DNA of 64,000 nucleotides from Limnephilus marmoratus. Its lineage: Eukaryota; Arthropoda; Insecta; Trichoptera; Limnephilidae. The DNA is taken from the NCBI GenBank assembly GCA_917880885.1, contig OU862908.1, positions 9,212,501 to 9,276,500 on the forward strand. Reading direction: 5' to 3'. The notes beneath the pieces were generated by a model. It was not told where the DNA came from and ran no database searches. It saw only the letters and a list, made by a program, of their open reading frames with translations. The translations under genes were made by a program, and so were the position numbers. Below, piece after piece: positions 12,101 through 24,100 of the stretch (positions are counted from its first letter, which is position 1; every line of letters begins with the position of its first letter).

Positions 12101-15100
12101 TATGGATATTACACTTTGTGAGCATCACAGATTATGAATACCTATGGCATTTTATGAATATGACAGCTTATGAGCATGGAAAGCTGACTTACCGAACATT
12201 CCCAGGTTGGATATGCTAATGGTGCCGCCCTGGAACTCGGCGGGCTGCAGTTTGTTGTCGCGCGCCTTGGCGGCCAGCGCCTTCACAGTCTTGGAGATGT
12301 CGGACAGGCCACGGCTCTCGGCACCAAACACTATCGGTGTGATCAGCCCCTTTTCGGTTGAGACCGCAATGGAAATGTCTACGGTATCAAATCTGAAAAT
12401 AAAAAGAAATCAATCTCATTAGTTAGCGATACTAACCGTGGGATTTGTATAAAATTTGTCATGAAATAGGTATAAAAGTGATAAGTCGAAAATAAAGATC
12501 TCTAACAAAACAGTTTAAAATTAGAATGAAGATATGTATTAGAGTGAAACCCGAATTTTACGTCCCCAGATTTAACGTTTTCCCGCCAATTACGTGTAAT
12601 TATTTCAGTCCCAATATATTTTAGTACATTTATTACTCGTTTTTATCATTTTTTTTTCTGCAATTTACCTAGAAAATATTCAAAATATGTGAGTTATGCG
12701 AGCTTGACACGGCCGTGCCGTGATTGGTCGGCATACAACGCGCAACATGGTGATTGGCCGACATCATTCCATTTAAGCTAGCCGTGATTGGTCGGCGTGC
12801 AATGCGGTGATTGGCCGACATCTTTCAATTTTAGCAGCATAAGTCGGTTTGTTTATCTATGCATCTGTCATTTGGTTTTCGACTCGATTTGTGCAGATTA
12901 CAAACAGAAAAATTAAATTACAAGCATAATTTAAACAAATTTACAAGCAGTTGAATCTACATACTTCACATAGAGGAAACAAAAAAAAAACCTTTTATTT
13001 TCAATCTTATGATAATTTAAGATTGAAAATAAAAGGGTTTTTTATTTTCAATCTTAAATAAACAATCTTTTCAATATTTTCAGCGACTAATGGGTTAAAA
13101 ATACTTTTGGAGCTGGCCCTACACCGCAATTTTTTTTTTTTTTTTACAAGAGCTCCACACAGGAGGCCGTGAGAAAAATAATTTCCCTCAGGGCCTATGT
13201 CATCTTTGGGGATGCTGTGTGGAGGTTTTTTTTTAGGAAAGGTAGGAGAGGAGAGTTCTGGGAAGGAAAAGGGATTAAGGGGTGGGTAGGAATCTGGGGT
13301 TCAGTGTGTCCTGGTCATCCGCTCCCAAGACCTAGACAAACCTCACCCCATGAACCCGGGCACCCCTGCTAAATCACCAAACGTAGCGAACCACTTGGGG
13401 TGACCTATGGCAGAGGTGTTGGTTATCCAATAAAGGTTCCCGGGGCGGCGGTACCCATTCCCGCCTTCCAAATTGCAATGCATTTCAAAAGACATTAAAC
13501 AGCTGATATTAACCCCTAGGTACCAATTTTTTTTCAAATTGAACATAAAAATTCATCTTCAAACTCCATTTACTCTAAACTGAAAGCTGAAATCAAAAAA
13601 AGTTATGTCACAAAATCGACTTCAAATGTGATGTAGATTCACCAGTTTCAGCTTGTATTACAAATTTCCAGACACCATGTACAATAGGAAAGCAAACAGA
13701 TACTATCATAAAAATTTAAGTGTGACTAAGATAACACAGATAAAAACACCGCTTATAGAAAAACTGGAAAGTAAGTCGACTCAAAAGATTAAATGTGAAA
13801 ATCAACATGCTAACCTCCCACACCCACGTTGGTTATCCAAGCCAATGTAGGAATTTAATTTGGAACCAATTTCAATGATAAAATCTAATTGTCCAATGCA
13901 ATCCAAAAACAAATTATGCAATCGCATAATGCGCGGAATTGATTTGTAGGTACATCATAAATTTCAACAAATAACTAGCAACGAGTTTCTACCGTCACAG
14001 AAAATCACATGGTGAAACATTTGAACATTTTAAACATTGCTACGGCCTCCGTAGTCGAGGGGTAAGGATCCTGACTCACAATTGGAAGGTCACGGGATCG
14101 AATCCTGAATTTGATTAATTTGTGTTATTTCACAATTAATTAATTAAAAATAATATGTAGTAAATTTGAGGCAGGTTCCAGAGTGGAAGCCACTCTCAGT
14201 ATCGCCCTATTGTGAGACCACCATTCAGAATTGAAACGTTGCTTGAAATGGCTTTAGGCGTGTTTGGTGACCAGATCTGAATAGCCAGGTACTTCCCCAT
14301 TTCCTTCCCCTCCCCACTACCTTTAGCCTCAAACATACCCCAATTGGGGATGCCATAGTCTCACTGGCTCCAGACGGGAGCAGCTGGGACTCTTATGCGG
14401 TATTCATATAAATAAAATAAATATTTTTTAAATTGCAAGGTGTGGAGAAAGTGTCAATTCATCGCCTAGTTCTTAATTGTTCAAACGACCATTAGAAAAT
14501 TTTACAGGAGAAGATTTTCTTTCATTATTTCAATGAAACATTATTACAGGTGGTTAAAAGCCCCAAAAAAGGGCGTTAATCAATAAATAAATAAAGCTAT
14601 TTCCGTAAAAGTATAGGTCTCGTTAATTTATACAATTCTTAGTTATCAACTATAATGTTTTATACTTTACTAGCGACTTCCCGGCATGCGTTGCTATGCC
14701 ACTTAATAAAGAAATTGTTTCTCCCTGCGTGTCCTTTCCCATTCGTCCCGTTCCCCTTCCGCCTCCCCTTCCTCTCCCGCATCCCCTTACCCTCACGCGT
14801 TCCCACTCCGCCTCCTCCACCTTCACTCTCCCCAGTCCACTCCCCTTCCCTCCTCCCTCTCGAGTTCCCCTCCCCCCTCCCAGGTTCCCCTCCCCCCTCC
14901 CGGGTTCCCCTCTCCCCCTCCCTCGAACCCCCTACCGGAGTTCCCATCCCCCCTCCATACGTTCATTCCCGGTACATTCAGTTTTCAAACAGCTCGCGTG
15001 CCGCAATATTTTTATACAAATTTCATAATGCCAGAGCTCACCAATTGTTTTATACAAACATTGTCCTGACAATAAGAAAGACAAAAAATAAAAAAAATTA

Positions 15101-18100
15101 TCCAATTTGGTGCAGTCATTCTGAAGTTATGCGTGTATACATTTCGGAGATTCATTTTAAAAGAAGATAGAAGATTGAAGATAGATAGATAAAAGATAGA
15201 TAGATTTTTAATTTTAAAATGGAGATTGAACCAAAACTAAAATGGTTGTTTGGACAATTAAGAACTAAGGTGACGTTCTGTCAATCAATCACTCATTCCA
15301 AAACACAAACATTCTTCATAACATATATAAAAATGTAACACACTGTCTGATGAAAGTGTCCATCCACGCAGAATTGGCAGCCGGAACTTTCTTGCACGCC
15401 AGCGCCACAGCCTTGACGATGAAATCGTTCACAGACAACTTCACGCCGTCCTTCTCCAGCTTCTTGTTGAACTCGGAACGAAGCTTAGAGATCTTGTCCA
15501 CGTTGATGTCGCACGACAGCTGGTAATGCGGAATGGAGGTCTTGGACTGCAGCAGGCGCTTGGCGATGATGGCGCGCATGTTGCTGAGTGGGATGTCCAC
15601 GTAGCGGGCACCGGGAGCGGGCTGGGGAAGGGGTGCAGCGGCTGCGGGGGCAGCAGCGGCCGCTCCGGCCAGGTCGCTGCTGACGATGGAGCCGTAGATT
15701 CCACTTCCGGGACCTGGAAAAACATACATATGTAATTTACTTCAACTGTTCCATGAATGATTTACAAATCACACAAAACACCATTTAAAATAAACAACAA
15801 AAAAGAATTCAAAATGCTATTTGTTTTATATTGTGCTCTTGGAGGATAGGAGTGAAGTGTCCAAAAAGATGAGCAGTTAGTTTCAATGTTTTTAATAGTC
15901 TCTATAAATAATTGTAGGAATCTTCTTATACAAATGGGAACTAAATTTTTTTTTATGAATGAGTTCCAGCTGCTCCCGTCTGGAGCCAGTGAGTCTATGG
16001 CATCCCCAATTGGGGTGTTGTGAGGCTGGAGATAGTGGGGAAGGGAAGGAGATGGGGAAGAGGAAGGTGGGGAAGTATTTGGCTATTTAAATCTGGTCAC
16101 CAAACATGGCTAAAGCCATTTAACTCGTTGAATGCCGGGGAACAACACGGAAATTTCACGACCTTGAATTTGAATTGAATGTTTTGTGGATTAATTTTGA
16201 GCTATTGTATATTTTATTGACTGAAACACGTTCACAACACAATAAACTATCTACCAAAATAACATTATTTGCGTTAATTATGTAAATTGATAGATTTTAC
16301 GATGTTTTAGTCGAGTAAGACGCATAAATTATGACGCGGCAGAAATGACATTTCGTGTCCAGCGATTCTGGCACTGTCCTTGACAAATTTTGTACATAGA
16401 AGGGTCAAAATCGTACATAAAGAAATTTTTCCCGCGCATGCGTAAGAACTGCGCACATCCCCGCGCTCCGGTAAATTATTAATATAAATTATTTGGAGCG
16501 ACTAGGCGCATTGCAGGTTTCGCTATGGTAAAGGGCGATAATAGAGCAAGCGATTCTGACCGTGTTCTTCATACACTTTCTTTATACATAAGGGTCAAAA
16601 TCGCGTGTAAAATCTCATGACACACCGGTGCACGAGCGGCAAATGTTGGGTTAAAGCAATGTTTCAATTCTGAATGGTGGTCCTACACCAGGGCGATACT
16701 AAGAGAATTTTCCTCTCCGGAAATATGCCGCAAATATACTATACAGGGTGTCCGGGGGTAAAGTGCATTAACTTCGGGAGGTGATTCTACATTATGGTAG
16801 GAGTAAAAAAGATTAATAACTTTTTCTGAAATTCCAAATTTTTTTTCCCATACAAAAAGACATACCTACTAAAAATCCTTAGTGCGAGGAAAAAATTACT
16901 CGATGAAGTTGCTGTTAGCTTGCCGCGCGCGATTGTTGCAACGTTGCTTGGTAATAATAATGATGCCCGCACGCGCCCGTCTAATTTTATCTTTTTACCA
17001 CAAAACTACCCCTTAAAGTTAGAATTTCGAAAAAAGTTATTTATCTTTTTTACTTATACTATCATGTAGAATCACCTCCTGAAGATAATGCACTTTAACC
17101 CCGGACACCCTGTATAATATTTTAAATGAATTAATTGTGAAATAACACAAAATAAAATAAAATCTATTTGTACGTCGGGATTCGATCCCGCGACCTTCAG
17201 ATTGCAAGTCAAGAGCCTTACCCTCGACCACGGAGGCCATTGTACATGTACATACATACTTTGTAGCTTATTTATCTATCAAAGTTACTTATGGGCCCCA
17301 AAAATATGTCCACAAGAACAAAAGTCAGTTAATCAATTTCCAAGGACATGTTATGTACAATTCGATGAAGTCGAAAACAAAAATTGATATTTAAAAACCA
17401 AACTGGATTTAGTGTAATATGACCTTGTTAAGTCAGTTAAGTTTTGCTAATGTACACTTTCTACGGCTTGGAATGACCTCAAAAGATACTTTTACAAACA
17501 TCAAAACACTTGCTCATTAGTTTTTTTTCCTATTTTTATTATCAGAGGTTTTGTTAGGATCACAGGATCATACTTTTTTTCGATATGAGAAAGCCTCAAA
17601 ACGCTGCTAATAATTACTTAAGAAAACTCTTTAACCACTCGAGCGATAACTACCCAAATTTAAGTAGGTGATTTTTATAAATTAAAGTGAATTATAAATT
17701 TAAAGAATTTAAATTAATGTTTTTTTTTTTGTAAAACCCTTAATATGGGATAAAACAGTGAAATCTATGTGGATTCATTGGCTTTAAACGGCAGTAATCA
17801 GTTGATATATTTTGGTATTAATATTTGGCGATAGGTTACATATTAAATCAAATGGCGTGATCGAAAACTGAACACCCGGAAATCTTCATCGCTCGAGTGG
17901 ATAAACTAAAGGTACAACAATGTGTAGAGGAATCACTTATGCTGGAATTTAGCAAGTTACAAGCATCATGCAGGGTACAAATTGAAATTTATATTTAACT
18001 CAGGTTTCACAGCGGGAACCTTAAACTAAATGCTAAATTACCCAACATAAATCTTTCCCCGTGGTCACCACCATTGCTCAGCTTTGTAACTTGCTATCTT

Positions 18101-21100
18101 TCTAAAAATATCTAAGTGATCCCACTCACCCATTGTGATTCCTTCCCTCGCTAACCGGGCTGAAAATAATCAGAAAAAGAAATTGTTGCATTTTACCAAG
18201 ATAAGCTACAAAATTGGACTTCACAAAAAACATATTTAATGCTAGATATTTTCTGAATGCAGGAATCACTTATTATAAAATAACGTAATCAAAAAGCCCA
18301 CTTTTCTTTGCCCTAGTGCTTAATTGTCCAAGCCACCATTTTAGTTTTTGTTCAATCTCCATTTTAAAATTAAAAATAAAAATAAAGTATCAAAAAAGAT
18401 ATTTGGTCACTTTACTAAGAATTATATAAACGAATGAGACCTTTAACCCCTCAGAAAATCTCCAATATGCACTTTTAATGTCTTTAACGAAATGACATTT
18501 TACGAAAACTTTGTATTATTACCGCTTCACAATTAAAGCTCTATAAATGAAACATTTCTGAACGTAGCCGAATAGTAAAAACTGTTTTAGACAGGTTACA
18601 AAATAAGCTTTCGAATTATTATATTACAAATAAATATTAATATTTATAAATATTAAAATTTAGAATGCAAACATTAAAAAAATGTGAAAATGACTCACGT
18701 GATGTTTTTATGTGAAAACGGTACTAAAATCACAGATTATGTAAACAACAATACTTATTCTATTGTATAAATGTGTAAAAAAAAACTTTTGTCGCCTCAC
18801 TTTTTTATCATTTCATATAAAAATATTTAATAAAAATTAACAATGTCGGGCGCCCGTAGGAAATTTGGCGGGAAAAATTATGTGTCAGACTGCGCGACTG
18901 ACAGAATGTTCTTTTATGTATTTCTATGGACAACTTTAATAAAGATGTGCAGCATGATTCACTATCGACCTTTCACTTTTTATTTTACGGATGTAACTAA
19001 AACAATAACGGTTTCTATGGAGACACACGCGCTGATGTGTAAACACGCTTATTGTACTTGACTGCTGTCGTATTTTTAACGCATATATCTGCTTACGTTG
19101 CGGAGGGGTTAAGGAAATAGCTTAATCTTAAACACCTATCATAATGTTTCATTGAAATAATGAAAACCTCTTCCTCCTGTAAAATTTACAAATGGTCTTT
19201 TGGACAATTAAGAACTGAGGCGACGCTTTATACTAATAAATAAATATATGGTAATTGTTCGGAACAAACGTCAACGATTAATACGCACTTTTTTTTGATA
19301 AAACTTTTAGATTCTTTTTAATTACCATAAAAGACAACTATTTGCATTCGGGGAGGTTGAAAATGTTACATTTTTAATTTTATTTATGTAAATTGAAAAT
19401 TTGCTTTCACACTGTCAAATCACTCTGTTTGCAGTTCGGAACAAACGTCAACGGTTAATACGCACTTTTTTTGATAAAACTTTTAAAATTAAGATAATAT
19501 ACACAAGCCCGCTGCTTTGCCAGACAAACCATTCAAAAACGTAGGCTGTTTTTTAAAGTAAAGATAACATACACAATCCCGTTACATTACTGTTGACGTT
19601 TGTTCCGAATATTTACCAAATATATATACAGTAATAATCATTGTACAGAATACAGTGTCATGTTTAAACCTCACGATACTGGTAGATAACTAATTAAAAC
19701 TTGCTATTACATAATTATTTCTCTTTAACCTCTATGCTTCAGAATATATACATATAATTATACATCAGGCATCTATGTAGAGGAGGGCCAAGAGTTTTTA
19801 CGCAGAGAGACCACAGATTTTTTTCTTTAGATAAATGCACACCCTTGCGATTTATACGATAGTTATGTATACATTGGCTAGCTTTACACTCGTAAGTAAA
19901 ATTTACAACTTAACACAAGTTTTTGACAAGTTACTCACAGGAGTGTTTACATATGCATCCAACTTTTGGTAATTAATGCTCACGGAAGTTCAACTTGTGT
20001 AAATGCTCGTGCGACCGTTTACATCTGTAAATTTATTTACGGTAAGATGGCTTCCTGTCAACAATGATGTGCTACTGTCAAATTTACGCGATTTTGACAA
20101 TAAAGACACAAAGGCCCAAATAAAGTGTTGAAATAGAATTCGGCTTTAATTAAACCATTCTACATGCGCTTTTGTACCATCAAAGGCGGAAATTAATAGA
20201 GTTCTTTCATTTTATCCGAATGACAGCTGCCTGACAGCAACCGACTTCGAATTCAAATACGTGATGTTTTAAACAGAAACATTGAGATTAAAAAGGATTG
20301 GACTGATAATTAAATAGAAGGATGCTCATTTTCAGAAAACTTAAATAAGTATAAATAAATACTAGTTTTATAGGAAAAAAATCCTACGAAAACAACTGTC
20401 AATTTTTGACATCTCGCACGGCGCATTTTGGTACCATTTTTTGGGGCAAGTCTCTCAACTTATCAAATTGTTTTTATAAACTGTGAGAAGACTGGAAGTT
20501 CACGCGGATGCAATTAGACCTGTCAAAAAGCTCGTGAAAGAATGACTTCTGTAACATACTCTAAATTACGTTAAGTGACTTATGGTGTCGTTTACATTGG
20601 TAATTTGGACGACTTATGGGAAAAAACTTACGAGTGTAAAGGCAGCCATACAATAATTACTTACACAACAATTTATAACAAAGGGTTAAGTAATAACATA
20701 ACTGTGGTGGATACGGTGAAATGGCTTGTAACTCACCTTGCAGTCTGATGTTCTGTGCCTCAGCCAGCCTCCTGGCCATGGGGCTGGCGTACAGCCTGGA
20801 GCCGGGAGCCGCTCCCGGGGGCGGTGGGGGCGCCGCCGAGGGTGTGGGGACTGCGGCTGCGGGGGCCGGGGTAGGCGGCGGGGGGGCCGCCGCTGCTGGA
20901 GGTGGGGCGGGGGCAGAAGGTGCAGGGCCATCACCTGACAAAATGATTAAATAAAATATTTATTGAACAAGGTATTTCGTAATCAATACTTAAAAAAAGT
21001 AGTAGTTAAAGAAGTGTAAAAAATTCATTGATTTTATGCACCTAAATATACAGTGTGTAAATAAAGTTCAAAGTCAAAATTTTTTACGTAAAATTTGAAA

Positions 21101-24100
21101 ATAATCAGTCATTAGTGGGTTAATATCAGCTGTTTAATGATACATAGAAGCTTAGATCTAGCTATAAAAGTTTTTTTAACTGTTTAGTTGCTAACAAAAT
21201 TAAATAAATTCCTTCTCTTCAGGATAAAGTGGTGCACTTCAGGGTGCTTCTTTGTAGTGCACGGGATGAGTTATATAGCCGCACTGCTCCAACACATGAT
21301 TTGCCATTATGAGTATAAACTGTCTCTCTCATGTCACCATTTCAAAATGCCGATATACAACACTTTCATTTAAGTGTCAGTCTTTCATTATCGGTCTGTG
21401 AATTATTCTTTAGTTTTTAGCATTTGCAGAGATCAATTTAATTTAAAAATTAGTGGCCATTTCAGAAAAGCTGTCGAATTAAATAATAAATACCGTCCGT
21501 TTAAATCAGGAGAGAAAAAGCACTACTCAGAAAAATGGCCGAACTAAAAATGGCTTGTGAATGAAATTACCAGCTGCGCATTCCACTTTTAAAATGTATG
21601 CAGTGTGTAATATAGGTGTAGCACATTAATGAATGAGTTATCCACTAGTTACCCTTACATTTGTAAAATAATTGAATAAATAATAAACCACCACAACACG
21701 CATGTGCATGTGCCTAGCATGGTGGTCGAAAAATCCTCAATTTATGTACAAATAAATAAATCAATGAATAAAGTAAACTTAAGAAAAACTTAAAAAAAAA
21801 TAGCACTGCTCCTTCAGCATTTGCAAAATCATCGCAAGAGCAAAGGACATGGACATGTAATGCTGAAAATCTCGCAAAATCGTGTAAATACACAGCGTAC
21901 AAATGTGCGAATATTGTAGCGCTATCATTGTAAATTAGTATTCCTAAATGAATCCATTCGAGATGCTTTGGTTTATGCATGATCAAAGTGGTGCACTTCA
22001 GGGTGCTTCATGTAGTGCACGGGATGAGTTATATATCTGCACTGCTCCTACACATGATTTGCCATTATGAGCATAATCTGTCTCTCTCATGTCACTGTTT
22101 CAAAATGCCGAGCTGTCTCGATATAGGATGGTAAAACAAATTGTTGTGCATAATGAAATATGCACAAGTCTTTACTAGAAAACAGCTCAAATAATGACCT
22201 GGCGGGAATTATGACTGGAGCAGACTTTCTTATTTCGATGACTGGGGCACAGACGTCATTGTCAGACGTGAAACTGAAGACAAGCAGCGCAATACACAAA
22301 TGCACATACCAAGGAACCCCCTCTGTTCCTAACTGATGGCAATAATTATATTGCACTTTTCAGAAACAGAATAGAAAAACTTTTCTAAAATTTATTTTTA
22401 ACTTCAAATATTTTTTGAATGAGTCGTATTGACGTACACAGAGATATGTGACTGCAATGCAATCACAAGTCGCCTACTGATATGTTACTCTTTAATGGCA
22501 GTTTGTCAGTTGGGCAATCGTCGCCGCCAAGGAACTCTACACACTGAATGATGTCAAATTGCATTTTTTCCAACCTCAATTCTCGTTTTCTCCACTAAAT
22601 CCTTTCTTACACTTTCTGGTTAAGTATAGTTACATAAACATGGATTTTTTTCCACCTTCAGAACAAATTGAATGTTCAAATCATGTTCGGGCGCCATTTC
22701 TATCAAACGAGTAGTGTGCAACTGATGTCAAATCCGTAAAGTCATACCCATACTATTTTGCTAATGTATGAAGACTAGCAAAATAGCATGGTGGATACTC
22801 ACAAGCGACGTGTATGCTACACGTGTAAAACTCGAGTCGCTTGTAAGTTTCTCCGTGTACGAATGGCCGAAGAATTTGGGTAGTGTTATGCAGTAACCAG
22901 TGAATAATTCTTTAATGAATTACTTAATAGTAAAATCTTTTGAATTATTACTTCAAAAACTTTTTTCATTGGGGGGGCATACATTAATTACGTGAGCAGT
23001 TTTCTTCCAATATAGACCCCCCTACCTTGGTGGGATAAATTTGGGTCCTTCGTATATTCTTTTCAGTTAACCGCTAGAATGCCGTTCGTGCACCGGTGTG
23101 TTTGAGATTTTACACGCGATTTTGACCCTTATGTATAAAGAAAGTGTATGAAGAACACGGTCAGAATCGCTTGCTCTATTATCGCCCTTTACCATAGAGA
23201 AAACCGCAATGCGCCTGGTCACTCCAAATAATTTATATTAATAATTTACCGGAGGGCGGGAATGTGCGCAGTTCTTGCGCATGCGCGGGAAAAATTCCTT
23301 TGTCTCCGATTTTGACCTTTCTATTGTACAAAATTTCTCAAGGACACTGTCAGAATCGCTGGACACGAAATGTCATTGGGTGTCATGGATGCCATTTTTT
23401 GCGAACGCTAATTGGTGGACAACCAACCCCAACTACCCTGGCAAACAACGGGTTAAACCCCTCCCCCTTTTGAGCTCACGAAATTAATGTATGCCCCCTT
23501 GCTTTCTTACTTTAATTACATTCTTATGTTGTGGATACAAATGTTAGAAATCCGTTGTGGAAACGCTGGCATTCATATATTTTTATTTGCTTTTGTATTT
23601 ACTTGATATGGCTGGTTTATCGAGCACCCAACCACTCTGGAATATTTGCTGTTGTAAATTTTGCCATAACCCATTATGCACCAAAATCAGGAGTTAAACA
23701 AATCAACGTTTTTAGATCATTTATTAATCGTTGATCTCCATTAAGGTCGGATTAAATAAACACAGTGTCATGTTGTTTATTATAAATACATATCATGTCA
23801 TTGGACAACACATACATTTATGTATTGAAATAAATAATAACAGAAAACTTATATGTATATTTAAATGCAGGAAGAGTGGAAATAAATGCTATTATTTTCA
23901 ATAAATTAACAAATCGAAAACATTAACAGACCTTAAATTTATTATACAATAAAAATAAGGAAATAACATTAATGAGATTTTACTCATTATATTGAAAGTT
24001 TAAAAAAATAATTGAAAAATGACAATTAAAACTTTTAAGATTCAAGTTCAAAATCCGAACTTTAATCTTAAAGTCTATCTGTACATATCAATAAAATCAC

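Larger units (their letters stand above)
14461..15275. mobile_element. TIR element family T, copy 1 (about 815 bp)
   Basis: The left end CGCCTAGTTCTTAATTGTTC pairs with the right end GGACAATTAAGAACTAAGG (inverted). The same ends occur at 18307/19225 and 39563/40642. No transposase is seen. The interior holds a Helitron-like end (near 14672) and a C/T-rich microsatellite. Superfamily unknown; no clear target duplication. Confidence 0.75.
15955..17242 (-). mobile_element. SINE S1 on minus strand, split by two MITEs
   Basis: tRNA-like head at 17175-17242 (reverse: GGCCTCCGTGGTCGAGGG and GGGATCGAATCCCG), body and tail down to 15955. Removing the inserts 16124-16650 and 16742-17114 leaves about 385 bp that matches the full copy at 14041. 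Both MITEs are therefore younger. Confidence 0.85.

Noticed and set aside
14655..15170. 171-codon Pro-rich ORF and overlapping frames
   Set aside because: Product of the C/T-rich tract inside a TIR element; no domain.
20686..20954. ORFs in other frames over the Ala/Pro exon
   Set aside because: GC-rich linker leaves all frames open; only one joins neighbouring DLAT exons.
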